Of a DNA stretch of 54,289 nucleotides, positions 28,201 to 39,518 are shown in pieces. The stretch comes from Chara braunii (Eukaryota; Streptophyta; Charophyceae; Charales; Characeae). The notes under the pieces were generated by a model. That model saw nothing but the letters and a program-made list of their open reading frames with translations. It was not told the DNA's origin and ran no database searches. How positions within the stretch are numbered: position 1 is the stretch's first letter; every line of letters begins with the position of its first letter. The stretch covers positions 175,101 to 229,389 of the forward strand of contig BFEA01000608.1 in the NCBI GenBank assembly GCA_003427395.1, written 5' to 3'. A program made the position numbers and the translations under genes.

Positions 28201-28584
28201 GTTAATCATTTGTGTCTATCAGCAGAACAACCAAGCAATCAGGTAGCCTCTGATCAGAGACAGACTACCGACACCCTTTTTTTTTTGTAAAAGGAAACGT
28301 AGGATCACAGCAGGCAAATGTAGGACATTTGAACAATGTCAAAGAGGATCACAGGCAGCAAATGTAGGACATGTGAATGGTGTAGATCATTTGCAGAGAA
28401 GAAGGGAGCATCGTCAAGATTTTACAATTTGCGTCTTTAGCTGGTGCACTTACTTTTCCCCCTTGCAATCTGTCTGATGACTGTGCGGTTGTGGAAACTG
28501 CAGATCTTTCCCATTGTGAAGTCAAGTCCCTTCCAGTCAGAGCCCTTTCCTCATTGTCAACAGATAAGATGTCTGGTACATGCT

Positions 28585-28590
<6 letters not shown>

Positions 28591-28669
<79 letters not shown>

Positions 28670-28690
28670 CCCAGGCACAGAGAGAGACAT
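28591..28690 (+). repeat. (GA)n microsatellite
   Basis: About 38 GA units, then GTAGCCCAGGCACAGAGAGA. Apparent Arg-Glu or Leu-Ser frames are artefacts. Confidence 0.92.
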
Positions 28691-28785
28691 GGGAGAGGAA
28701 GAAGAGAGAGCAATACACACATGTTGAGTTGATCAGCCATAGGGCCGGTGACAAAGAATACAATTTGTTTTTTGTATATACGGTC

Positions 28786-29004
28786 AAACAGAGGAGCTGC
28801 CCGCTAAATCGTAGGCAGAGAGGGAGAAGAGGACAACAAACGAGGGGCTGTGACAAACTGTGTCCAAGGAGTTTCACCGACTCATCAGGAGGCTGAACCC
28901 TCAACAGTCTGCAGAATCCCTTAACTGATTACACTGTAAGTGATAATCCACCTTAACTCTGGTTGTGGTTAAGCATCACAACTGGCCGACAACTGATACC
29001 CTGA
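28786..29004 (-). repeat. Dispersed repeat, inverted copy
   Basis: Inverted partner of 24412-24634 (GAGCTGCCCGCTAA, GGACAACAAACGAGGGGCTG, CTCATCAGGAGGCTGAA, AACTGATACCCTGAGG). Together with the forward copy it brackets about 4.2 kb that includes the ELMO exon at 25047. Confidence 0.75.
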
Positions 29005-29075
29005 GGTGGGCACCAACCACTGCCCTCAAGGTACCTGTGACGAAAATCAAAGCAGACTATCACTCAACCCCTCTC

Positions 29076-29110
29076 CGCCGCTGATCTAGGCAGTAGGCAG
29101 ATCAGCGGCG
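29076..29110. repeat. Perfect 12-bp hairpin
   Basis: CGCCGCTGATCT and AGATCAGCGGCG separated by 11 bases. No T-run follows, so it is not a terminator-like signal. Role unknown. Confidence 0.7.
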
Positions 29111-30609
29111 ACTAACCGCCGTGCATTTTTTTCAAGATGTGGGGTCCTAGAGGCCCCGATTTCCTACTTCGCAATTTGGCATCGTGCAGTCCAATGGATC
29201 ACAGATGAGATGCAACAGTCCTGATGCAAGTCCACCCCAGGCCAAAACTGAAACAGTCTGTCGTCGTGGCAGGTTTGCTGAGATTATATGCTTCTGCGAC
29301 GCCCCTATGCTCTGGGGAATAAGTTATGGGTTTGGGTTGCGGCTCATGAAGTCGGAGTAACAATGATGTCCGAGCTGCAAGCCCAAGAAATAAAAAGGCC
29401 TTCTGTTTTTTTCTTATAAATAGCATGAAAAAAACGCTGAAATTTTGGGTCTCCGTTAACCGCCTCTCGTAATCCCTTCCCTGGAAAGCCCCCCCAAAAG
29501 AAATCGCGCATTCAAAATTTTATGGCGGATTTCAACAGATCTTGACGAGTGCAATCTGAATCCGCCAGGGGAAAAAAAAAACAAAGGAAAAAAATCGGGC
29601 ATTTCTTTGAAAAAACGGTTTCCCGGTTTATCCCCCCGGGCTGGTCCGGAACCGGGTGAACCGGAGGAGGTCAACAGGCCGGTTGCCGGCCCAGCCTTGC
29701 AAAAGAGCGCATTTTTTATATTTTTAATATTTTTTTATGTTGTCACATTCTATGAAGTAAAAGAGCGCACTTAGCAAAACATACGATAAAAAATAAAAAA
29801 TACAGATGACAAACATGAAGAGCACACTGAAACCATTCTTCGTTATCATTCTTCTTTTAACTACCCCTTTACTGTGCAGCGCGCATAGAAGGCCCGCCAT
29901 GTTGATGACGTTCAGGGCAAGCTAGATGCATCCGTGTGTTTCATAATGGCTGCCCGCTTGCGCACTGCTGTTGCGGCAATTTGTTGTCCTGAGAATGCTC
30001 AGGTAGTCTTCCATGTGTTCATCCACCTCATCCTTCACAATGTATGTCCTCTCTGTCATCAACGACAGACTGATTCTTGAGCCCTTTCTTATCCTCTCCT
30101 TTGCTTTCACTTCATTCCACACTCCTTACTTTCCCTTGTTTTCCTTTTGTCTTGTCATGCGTCAACTGAAAGAGCCCACTTGTGAGAGAAACGACGAAAA
30201 TAGCAGACCACGCTGAAAATGTTGTTCCCTGTACTTTCTTTTCTGTCCTAACTTCACCCTTTTTTATGGATTCTCAATTAGTTCTTTTAGCGCCCCCTTT
30301 ACCCTGTGTGTGATCGATTCTGCTACATGAATCTATGCATGAGAACAAAACGCACAAAAAACAAATGTGGCCAACATTCACAGGAAAGGAACTGGCTACC
30401 TGTTGCCGCTTTGCTCAGACACAAAAACAAGACGGGTGAGGCATTTGTGGAGGTTGTATGACAATAGACGTTCACGGAACTCTGAAAACGACAGGAAAAG
30501 AACAGGAAAAATAAATTTCAGATAGCAAGAAGATGGGGAGAATACTGGGGGAGATCAAGGAGGAGGGGGAGCCGCAAGGTTGAGGATGCGAACTCCTGGG
30601 AAGTGTGGC

Positions 30610-30611
<2 letters not shown>
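29111..30611. other. Unrecognised sequence
   Basis: No conserved gene was identified. A 66-residue minus-strand frame at 29922-30122 (MTERTYIVKDEVDEHMEDYL region) has balanced composition, but no splice context or family that I recognise. A GC-rich CCGG-containing stretch lies at 29620-29690. Confidence 0.4.
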
Positions 30612-30668
<57 letters not shown>

Positions 30669-30690
30669 CCCCCTCTCTCTCTCTCTCTCT
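30612..30690 (+). repeat. (CT)n microsatellite
   Basis: Long CT run, interrupted once by a C-run at 30666-30673. Confidence 0.92.
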
Positions 30691-30697
30691 GACGAAG

Positions 30698-30855
30698 AAT
30701 GAGTGAGTAACTCTGTTACGGCGTTTAGAAGTGTTCGCAGAATTTTCTCTCGATCAATGAGTGAGTAACTCTGTTACGGCGTTTAGAAGTGTTCGCAGAA
30801 TGAGAAGGCTGAAACTTGACATCCATTTTCTTACACAGAGTTACTCACTCATTGA
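30698..30855. repeat. Direct repeat pair plus inverted arm
   Basis: AATGAGTGAGTAACTCTGTT... (46 bases ending GTTCGCAGAAT) occurs at 30698-30743 and 30756-30801. ACAGAGTTACTCACTCATTGA at 30835-30855 is an exact inverted match to TCAATGAGTGAGTAACTCTGT. Confidence 0.9.
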
Positions 30856-30859
30856 TTTA

Positions 30860-33050
30860 TTATAGGAAAAAATGGAGACTTATGATGAAGTACAGAATCT
30901 ACAGACATTTAAAGAGATACACTTGAGGCAGGGAGGGACACAGCACCTGGTGATCTATGTTGGAGCAGTCAAACTGAACTGCGGCCCTCTGCAGAAGCTT
31001 AGAGAATCGTTCTTTCTGACAACACACACGTCCAAAAGTTTCATATAATCACAAAAGATCCCAGCCAGAATTACATAAACGCATCAGCAATGAAAGCTCA
31101 GAGAAACTCCGAAAATTGAATATGATCGCAAAACAGGCTAAGCAGCCAGTTATACCTGCCAAAAACGTGAACCAGTGTTCATGCCAGTTTTCCTGCATAT
31201 CAACAGATGAGTACCGAGGGGGATAAAGGCAAGAGGGGTGGGCGGGGAGGGAGAGGGGGGGGAGGGAGGGGGGGGAGGGGGTAGAGAAAGAGCTGGAGAG
31301 AATGTGCAGCCCCTATTTCCCTCCCCCCTTTTGGCACTGTGCGAGCTGCGGACAGCTCGAGAAAAGTTCACACAATCCAGTAAGTTCCAACATTTTTGTT
31401 GACAGCAACCGTTCGCAACCTCCAGAGTCTCTTGTGGGCCTTCCAACCCCCATACGTAGTGAGTGTGACCATCACAACAATTCTGCATATTCAGGACGGC
31501 CATCCCATACATTTTTGCCCGCACACGGCGCACAGGTCCTAATGACTCTCCGGTTTCTCTTCCTTGGGGACAGGGTCCACCATGCTCCCAGTCTTTTCGG
31601 GTCACGAGCGCCATTGCAAACATTGGACAGAATTCAGTAAAGAACAGTGCGTGCATGCCGAGCACACATGCCCTGGGAAGTCTTAGCTGGCCAAAGATAA
31701 GAAATGCTCACTCTCCACAGTTCCCTGAGCAATCATGTCCATCCATCCCGTAACACACACAGCAATGCTTCTTTTCATCGTCCTGTAAAACTATTAGCAT
31801 TGCATCAAATGTATTGCACTCTGCAACAATGATCAGAGCAGACACCAACCTGAACACCCCTCAAAAAACTAGGAACTTTTAACCAGAAGGCAAGGGGGTA
31901 AAGAAGGACCTAAAGAGCGGTCAAGGCATTCGGTTTGTGCTGTGTCAAGATATTCTCAAGTCCGCGATCTGTATAGCTCCCTGTCTCGCAGCGCTCCTGA
32001 TCATTGCAATCATTGCTCTGCATGCCCTCAATGGAGGTAGGGTTCCTGATGCTTCACTGGTTCCTCTGCCTGACCTCCCGTTAAATCCCAAGCTTGTATT
32101 AGGTATGCAACAGATTTAGATTAGACAGTAATAGACACTGAGTAAAAAAGGCATCCATGGCATAACCACATGCAAAAAGGGAGGATGTTGCATACTCGTG
32201 AAACACAGTCATAAGTATCGCGCAGATTCCCAGAACCGACCAGATAATACAGAGTTGATACAAATGCAAGCGGAAGACTTGAGATACCTTTGGACTGACT
32301 CGGACCTGACTCGGACTGCAATCAAACACTCTCACACATTCATCAGGGTGTGAATGCCCTGGCCTCGAAGATAGACGAAGGGCCAGGGGCTGAGATCATA
32401 CACGGAAGAAGGGAGAGAGGAGAGAGACGAAGGAGGAGGAGAGGGGAGGTGATGTCAACTCAATGTTTCCAAGGATAGTATCTTGAATTGTCAGAAGTGA
32501 CGGAAACCCGAAATGTCGCGAATGCCAAGTCTCACAATATCCCAGATATCGATCTCACAATGTCAAGTACATCTCCGGAAGGAAGATGAAATCAGATCCC
32601 CAAATAGTCCTCAACTCGTAGTCCCAATGTCACTGTCTCAGATGTCATCAGAATTCGTAACCATCTCCCATACTGCAGTAGTTCTGTAGGAGAAGTAGAA
32701 GTAGACTTAGACTGAGAAGGTAGGAGGAGAGAGAGAGAGAGAGGAGAGAGGAGCGATGGAGAAGAAGAGGGAGAGAAGGCGAAGCCTTCCTCCCTGATAC
32801 CTGGTCCGTCGCTAAGGCGCTGCAAGGGGCTGGGCCGGTAACTGGCGCTGCGCGCAAGTGCTGCACTAATCCGCTCGCCGCTGGCTCTTCACTCTCGCTG
32901 CTCCGTGCTGTGCTGCAGCGCTGCGCTAAACGAGCTAGCGCTGAAGCTCCTGCGCTAATCCTGAAGACTATCCTCTAGCCTTACTCACCTCTTTACTGAG
33001 GCTGGTATCCAGCCTTTTGTAGTGCTGGGCCGGCCTCCTACTCACTGGTA
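30860..33050. other. Unrecognised sequence with purine-rich tracts
   Basis: G-rich (GGGAGGGG)n lies at 31237-31282 and GA-rich tracts at 32405-32450 and 32723-32760. A 171-residue minus-strand frame (31150-31665) crosses the G-rich tract and ends in a proline run; its upstream half is not recognised. No gene is called. Confidence 0.4.
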
Positions 33051-33059
33051 CCTACCGGC

Positions 33060-33089
33060 CTGGACCGTTGATCCAGATCAACGGTCCAG
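33060..33089. repeat. Perfect 14-bp inverted repeat, 2-base loop
   Basis: CTGGACCGTTGATC and GATCAACGGTCCAG around CA, in a CCGG-rich repeat-like region (32990-33300) that varies the words GGCCTGGACC and TGAACCG. The base function is unknown. Confidence 0.75.
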
Positions 33090-34115
33090 TTTTGAAACTG
33101 GTTGGCGCCTAAACTGTGGCAGCCTCTGAACCGCTGTCGGTGATTCCTAGGCTGGACCGGTACCGGCCTTGTGGCCGTTTGGCCTGGGCCTGCCTGAACC
33201 GCCGTGGTCCAGGCCCATCTGGCCTCATCTGAACCGTCGTCCCTTAGGCCTACCCTGCCTGTCTGGAACCGGGCCCTAACTGGGGCCCGTGTGGCTCAGT
33301 GTGCCACAGAGGAGGTCATTGCTCTATTCTGCACCGGGGTACAGATCGCATTAGAACTCAGAAGATAGGCAAAGCGAAAAAAACTATACTCAATTTCTGG
33401 CACAGTGCATACTCAATTTCCAGCACTCAACTGGATTTGCACATGGACTGAAACGACTTTTCGTCAACACCTTTCCATCCCTTTGTGAAGCCATTCATCC
33501 ACCCTATGCTTTCCAGGAATTCTCAAAGCCGTAGATTTTCCGATCACAACGGTTGTTTGAGTTTTCTCCTCTGCCAACAACGTGCAGAGCTGTAACATGA
33601 CCTTTTGGGAAGGGACTGATCTGAAGATCAAACACATGCATTTAGAGTATCAGACACTATTTTATCTACATAAGAGTGTCATGCCAAACGGATGCGAAGA
33701 GCAGACGCGACACAAAGAAAAAAAGAAGTGCAGCCGCAAAGCGTCTGCTTTTCGAGCGTCTATGAATGTTCTTTTATGGAATGCTTATTTTCCTCTACCG
33801 TTGCCCATTCAAAGTCGTGCTTGGTTTCACGGCCCAAGTCCTCCGATTTACGCTCCTTCGCCTCTGCCAGTAGGTGCAAAGTGTGGTTAACTATAGGTGA
33901 GCTTACAGCCGTCCTTAAGACCACATTCGTAGGCTGACCGTTTTTCAGGACAAGTTGGGCTGGATGAAAATGGCTGTCCACTGCCCCACCGCATGGCCAT
34001 GGATGGCAGGGTTCTGCATCTGCACACATCGATGTAATCACCCGCCAAAACACAGACTGAGAACACTGCTGATTTCTGAGTTCTGCCACTGGAATGGATG
34101 CCTTGCTGACATTCC

Positions 34116-35077
34116 TGTGAAACGGTATTCACCAGTTCGCAGTAGCGAATGCAGATCCCAGGGCTCGATCCCTAGTTCCCCATCTTACCTGTGTACAGTA
34201 TTGATGACAACCCGTAGATTTGAACTTGCGACCTGTGGAAACACCAGTGGTAGATAGATTGTCGTAGGTCACAGCTTAGAAGGGAATCGAACTGTGGACT
34301 CGTAGGGTAGGAGTCNAGACAGTTCCGAAGTCGTAGTTGTAGGATGCCTGAAAAGTCAAGGTCGTAGCTACTGCTTACCTGAAGGGGCAAAGTCGTAGCT
34401 GCTACAGCACCGAAAGGCCAAGTCAGAGGTTTCTAGAAGTGGCCTTTCGGAGTGGGCCTACGTTGAACAGAGGCAAGTGGTCAAGTGGCCTACACTAAAC
34501 AGAGGCAAGTGGTCAAGTGGCCTACACTAAACAGAGGCAAGTGGTCAAGTGGCGGTAGGCCACCCTGCTGAGTCAACAGTCCCAGTTAGTCAGTCCGGTC
34601 CTGTCCAGCAAGTACCGTCTGGGACTGTGTGCACATCGTGGGCCGAGGGATACAGTGCAGACCAACGCAGCGCAGAGGTATAAATCAAGAGGCTGCGTCC
34701 AGCCATTCATTTCATTCCTGCGGATGCCATGCAGAAGCGCTGCCTCAGCAGCTTGTGCGAGGAGGTCTGCAGTGCGCCCGAAGTCGAAGTGGGCACTGAA
34801 GTGTAGTATAGCGATAGGGTAGTGGCAGCTAGCGCTGCCATAGCCGTAGCACAGTGTGTGTGTGTGTGGCGTATGAGCACTGAGTGTTGCGTGTGGGACA
34901 TCCAGGGTGATGCAGAGTGTGAACAGTGAGTTGTGTGGGCGCCCAGTCGCCATAGCCAGTTGAAGAGAACTCTTATCCGGTTATGATATCTTTGAGTACT
35001 GTGTGGGCGCATGTCGCCAGTTTGCTGTATCGATGTTTGCATGCAAGACAAGTGTGAATAATCCGAGTCTGATTGCA
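34116..35077 (+). mobile_element. 5' LTR of the Ty3/gypsy retrotransposon
   Basis: 962 bp from TGTGAAACGG to GAGTCTGATTGCA. The ends are defined by comparison with the solo LTR at 16573-17432, and the 3' part by the truncated LTR at 41378-41643. Internal features are tRNA-like words near the start (GGGCTCGATCCC, TTGAACTTGCGACC), a 24-base unit AACAGAGGCAAGTGGTCAAG repeated three times at 34470-34551, a TATA box and a (GT)n stretch at 34853-34868. The LTR ends in CA and is followed after one base by a primer-binding site. One base is unresolved at 34315. Confidence 0.92.
34679..34685 (+). promoter_or_regulatory. TATA box of the LTR promoter
   Basis: TATAAAT with downstream CAAGAGGC, conserved in the solo LTR. 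It should start the genomic RNA about 25-35 bases downstream, near the CATTCATTTC(A)TTCCTGCG sequence. Confidence 0.6.
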
Positions 35078-35078
35078 C

Positions 35079-35090
35079 TGGTATCGGAGC
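35079..35090 (+). other. Primer-binding site (initiator tRNA-Met type)
   Basis: TGGTATCGGAGC one base after the LTR. The usual plant retrotransposon PBS complementary to the 3' end of tRNA-iMet reads TGGTATCAGAGC, so there is one mismatch. It fixes the element's orientation as plus. Confidence 0.85.
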
Positions 35091-35302
35091 AGGTACCCGC
35101 TGTTCCATGCGCACGATGTGTGCAGGGCCGATCGGCCATAGCTGAAGTGCCGCCGGAGGAGGCAGTCCGCCATAGCGGACCTCGAGGTGGAAGAAGACGC
35201 CGCGCACCTGCAACAAGAAGACCACGAGAGAGAGAGAGAGAAAGAGAGATGAGTGATACAAGATTGGTTACTTACCTGCTGCGCTGAAGATACCGCTACG
35301 GC

Positions 35303-35351
<49 letters not shown>

Positions 35352-35671
35352 GCGATCCAAGATTGATTGTCGCTTACCTGTGAGCCGAGCGGTGGAGTCC
35401 GGTGGAGGAGGAAGACGGCGGCCATAGCCGCGGAGCATTGACATAGAGTGCCGGAGGAGAGAGAAAGGGAGGACAGAGAAGGAGGGACTAAGGAGAGAGA
35501 AGAAGAAGTGCGGAAGGAGGAGGTTGGAGAAGAAGACAGACATAGCCGGGGGCGAGCACAAAAAAAAATAAAAAAAAATTACAGCGGAAGTGAAGAGAAA
35601 GAAAAGGACGGGGAAGTAGACGGCGAGGGTGACGAAGGTGAAGGTGCCAGCAGCCATAGACGAGGTGAAGG

Positions 35672-35790
35672 GTTGACCGGGCGTTGACCAGAGGGTTGAC
35701 CAAGGGTTGACCAGAGGGTTGACCAGGGCGTTGACCAAGCGTTGACCGGGGCTTGTCCGCGTTGACTCGGCGTTGACCAAGGTGTTGACC
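35672..35790 (+). repeat. TTGACC array in the leader
   Basis: Ten TTGAC(C/T) words within about 120 bases, mostly spaced by 8-14 bases (GGTTGACC and CGTTGACC), followed by CTGACC and GTGACC. TTGAC(C/T) is the W-box core bound by plant WRKY factors. Array and spacing are seen directly, and a regulatory role is inference. Confidence 0.8.
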
Positions 35791-36592
35791 GGAGCTGCTG
35801 ACCAAGATTGTGACCAAGCTGGAGTTGGTGATATCTCGTTGAACCCTCAGCCTATCCCCTTACCCTGTGGATGTGCACTTACCCCACGGTACTTGCTGAG
35901 TCTGTCTGTCTACTCTTTCTGCATTGAGTCTCTTCTGTCCTAGGTGCTAGGAATCTGTGGATGAAGGATAGGGCCTTGCTGCCAAGCCTGCACGGGCTTA
36001 GTAGGACCAAAGCTCTACTCTGGCACTTGGAGACCTGGGCATGAGCGGCGAGCGCTCGTTAAACAACTCGTCTAGCCCAATGACCGGTACTGTCCGGCAG
36101 GTCTACCTAGTTCAGTGTGGAGGGTCCGAACTCCGAGCTGTGGGCTGAAACGAGGGCCGTCTTTAAGTGTTGAGGCCTGGTTGAGCCACTCCCCTACCGG
36201 ACCCAGAAGGCTGATGATCCGTGTCTGACGACTCGACTGACCCGAGGGACACGAACCCCTCCAAGGGCCGGTACTGACCGGCGGGCTGCTCGGTGTGGCA
36301 CAGGAGGCTGGACGGGCTGAGTTGTGGGCTGAAATCGCTAGAGGAACCAAGCTGATTGCGTCGTCCTGTCTGCGACGTTAAAGAATTCTTGCGGAGTTTG
36401 GGGGATCTCCTTAAATGCCTCCTGATCAGCTCTTGGTTCTGTAGTGACAGCCTTAGAGTAGTCTTGGGTTCGTAGTGACCATAGTTGACAGGGTCTTACC
36501 CTGTGGTCCTTAGGGAGTCAGTCAGTAGGTTAGTGTGTCCGGGTAGGTCTACGTGGTGAGGAGTGGGACCTTCGTCGTGCACTAATACCACG

Positions 36593-38620
36593 ATGGATGA
36601 CTATCCGATATATGGGTTGCTTGTTGGGTTCTCCCTCTGGGGGACCCTCTGGCGTCTCCTCTTTCCTCTGGGGTTCTGGCACGGGATGGCGTGTAGAGTA
36701 GATACTCGTGGTGGTACTCCCACCAACCCCTACACGAAGGAGGAGGAGGAGAAGATGGCCGCCATGCTGCAGGAGAGGAAGGAGAAGGAGGCCAAGAAGA
36801 AGGCCTTGAAAGAGGAACAGGCGGCCAAATTAAAGAAGATGGAAGAAGAGATGGCCAGGGAGAAAGAGAGGTTGAAAAAGGAAGAAGAAGAGAAGTTGAA
36901 GGAGGTGGATGAAGAAGAGGAAGGTCCGCCACTGCAAAAGAATAGTGGACAGCACAGTGGCAGCAATGGTGGGGACCTGGAGAAGAAGATTTCAGAGTGG
37001 GTAGCCAACTTGTCCCTGGGCGAGGAAGAAGAGGTGATGATGTACATCCCAAAGGATGACCAAGAGGCTGCTATGAAGGCTTGGGATGCGGAGAAAGACC
37101 CTCTTAGGCGACAGGCACTGGAGGATCAACAGAGGATGGAATGGAAACTTGCCATGATGAGGGAGAAGAAGAGAAGGGTGGATGCGGCGAGTGAGGCGGT
37201 CAGGGAGTTAGAAGAAGTGCAGAAAGTAAGTCTAAAGTTGACCCCTTAGGTAGATCTCGAACGAAAGGTAGAGATACTCGCCCAGAGCGTCGAGCGGCTA
37301 GCAAAGATACAAGAGCAGCAATACGAGTTTAGTCGAAGCCAGGATATAGCTGTGCGCTCGATGCGAATGGGATTCCGAGACTTTGCGCGCGAACTGATAG
37401 GAGCCGTAGGGGCCAAGGTGAATCATCGCCTCGAGAAGACTGAGCGTTTTTGTGTTGGCGCCATTGAAGGCGTCAAAGTGGCAGCTCCCAAGGAGGAGGA
37501 AGCACATCCTCCTCGCCGGGAGCCGGTCAAGGTCAAATTCCCCGACTCCTACAGCAGGAAGAGGGAAGAGAACTTTGACAATTGGGAGGCCAGCGTTAAG
37601 ACCTAATTGCACTTGCAACAGGTCTCCCCGGATCAGCATGTCTTGATTGCGATCCACGCGCTCAGAGACGAAGCTGCCAGCTTTGCAAGGTCCCTAGTCC
37701 GCGCCGCCAACTGCAACGATGATGCAGTTGCCTATTCGTCATTCACCTCCCTCGCTGAGTTCATGAAATTGTTGCGCNAGNGATTTGCTNATGTCGCTCG
37801 AAGTGTCANAGCCTCGGACAAGCTTCAGACGATCCATGCCCGTAAGTGGAAGAGTGNNANGGCACTCAAGAGCACAATGGACGAACTAGTAGCTGTCCCT
37901 GACCACGGGGTTACAGACACCNAGTTGGTTGCTCTCTTCTATAGAGCGATGCCCGAAGCTTTTCGCGGGCACTTCTTCGCGAAGAGCGAAGACCCTGCCA
38001 CCACTTACGATTCCCTTAGTCGTGAGGTGNTGGCTTTCGAGGCNAAGTCTATGTCANTTTCCACCTTCNGGCACAAGGACTTGGACAAGGGTAAGCAATG
38101 GAAGGGCCGCACTATCTCAGGGCAAGTGAAGACTAAGGATAGTCTTGTCCTGACCTTAGATGAGGGCAGTGTGGATGAGATCCCCTACGAACAGATCGAG
38201 TGGGGGTTAGAGGAGGACAGCGGTGTGGGCCAGGGGAGGACTTACGCTGCTATCGCGGCTGGAGGGAGGCCGCAAGGAGGAAGAGGCCAGGGCCAAGGGG
38301 GCCGGGCCTCAGGGAGCCGGTTCCAGGGCGATCAGGGGGTTGGCGGCAGAGGAGGAAACCGCCAAGCGGGAGGCAGGGGTCAAGATCCCTCGCAAAACCG
38401 TCCTAGGAATAGGTCTCCCTATAGAGTAGGAGGATGGCACCCAGGGGTACCTCAGGGTAGGCCTTGGGAATCTTTGGGTTTGGACCAGGCTTTATGGCAA
38501 CAACGATTGGACCGGGGCCAGTGCATTTTCTGCGGTGACCCGGGCCATATCATCAAATACTGTCCTAAGNATNGNGAGACCCGAACGGCTGCCCAAGGGC
38601 CAAAAGGCAGCCGCCGATAG
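36593..38620 (+). pseudogene. gag: Ty3/gypsy gag, two in-frame stops
   Basis: The structural (capsid/nucleocapsid) protein of the retrotransposon. A single frame from ATG 36593 (CACGATGG context) runs to 38620 but is broken by TAG at 37247 and TAA at 37604; coding similarity goes on in the same frame after each. From the N-terminus come a hydrophobic start, a long Glu/Lys coiled-coil (about residues 50-115), the WVANLSLGEEEEVMMYIP and WKLAMMREKKRR segments, a capsid-like part (FPDSYSRKREENFDNWEASV ... LHLQQVSPDQ), a Gly/Arg-rich region and the zinc knuckle CIFCGDPGHIIKYC (CX2CX4HX4C). Several unresolved bases lie at 37778-38576. The frame can also be opened at a GTG (36563), but the ATG is preferred. 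Not translatable as one protein. Confidence 0.9.
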
Positions 38621-38784
38621 GGGTAGCAACTGCCCCTACCATTAGGCCATGTGGGGAACANAGCGCTAGCCGGCAGGAGACTCCCACACCACATGTGCCT
38701 ATGGCANAGGTTGCAGGCCGGTGTCTCGATGGCTGTCCATAGACTGCTTGTGTTAGAGTCTCTCTAGACACCTCCCTCACAGGC

Positions 38785-39436
38785 GTGGCCGAAGAGTTGA
38801 AGGAGAGGATGCCCGCCTGGGCCAAGATGAAGAAAGAACAGAAAGGGCAGCTAATTCTGGTAGATGTAGAGATTTTTAGAGGTAGGGTAGGGGCCCTAGT
38901 AGATTCAGGGGCTACCCGCAGCTATATTAGTAGGAAGGCGCTGCAGAAGTTGAAGCTGGGACTTAAGGTCCAAAAGCTAGTAGACCCTATAGTTAGTATC
39001 CTCGCAGACAACCGTATGATGGTTGTGGAGGAGTATGTAGAGGGAGTCCAGGCGTATTTCAGCCTAGAGAAGAATGGGAAACTGGAGAAGGTCCTCCACT
39101 CCCTGACTCTCCTCGTAGAAGACAGCCTCCCATTCAACATTGTCCTGGGGATGGATTGGGGAGGCAGCCGGGGCCACGCTCCATTTGAAGGAGCATGAGT
39201 GTAGGCTCCCTAGTTCGTCAGGCGAGGCTAAGATTGCCCGCCTGTTCCATGTGTCCGGGGTAGAGAATTCCTTGGCACATTGTTGCCTTAGTGCCCCCGC
39301 ATTCGCCAGATTGGTGAAAAAGGAGAAACTAGAGGAACAGGTTTTTGTCGCCTATGTCAGGCCAGTGACTGAGCCTACGGAAGAGAAGCCGATGGACCTT
39401 GCGATTGCCAAGCTGCTGGAAGAGAAGCCGATTTGA
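38785..39436 (+). pseudogene. pol: Ty3/gypsy pol: protease and linker, frameshifted
   Basis: It starts in a different frame from gag, about 165 bases after the gag stop. The aspartic protease carries its active site ALVDSGATRSYIS, then IVLGMDW as the flap-distal ILG-like motif. The frame ends at 39198, while the continuing sequence (EAAGATLHLKEHECRLPS ... EEKPI) is in the frame 39140-39436, so one indel lies near 39165. The frame ends at 39436, and another shift is needed to reach reverse transcriptase. Usual gypsy order protease-RT-RNase H-integrase is kept. Confidence 0.85.
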
Positions 39437-39518
39437 CTGAGTCGCCGACAGGCACGGTGCCGCGGCCCATCCAGCACCGTATCGAGATAGAGCCTGGCAG
39501 TAGAACTCCTAGGGTGCT

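Larger units (their letters stand above)
35078..36592 (+). other. Retrotransposon leader (5' UTR), about 1.5 kb
   Basis: It lies between the PBS and gag. It holds (GA)n tracts (35225-35254, 35308-35349), a purine-rich stretch, the TTGAC array and a direct pair CCGGTACTG(T/A)CCGGC(A/G)GG (36083, 36264) each followed by TGTGGGCTGAAA (36139, 36322). CTTACCTG appears twice (35269, 35374), each giving a good splice-donor word on the minus strand. No ORF is recognised. Confidence 0.65.

Noticed and set aside
28444-28896. 150-residue ORF with Arg-Glu run, and the minus-strand Leu-Ser frames
   Set aside because: Direct translation of the (GA)n microsatellite.
31150-31665. 171-residue minus-strand ORF
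   Set aside because: The C-terminal part is a proline run from a G-rich tract, and the N-terminal part has no recognised family or splice context.
35268-35817. Minus-strand ORFs of 170 and 109 residues in the retrotransposon leader
   Set aside because: Antisense of purine-rich and TTGACC repeats, opposite to the element's transcription.
36582-37052. 156-residue minus-strand ORF
   Set aside because: Shadow of the Glu/Lys coiled-coil of gag.
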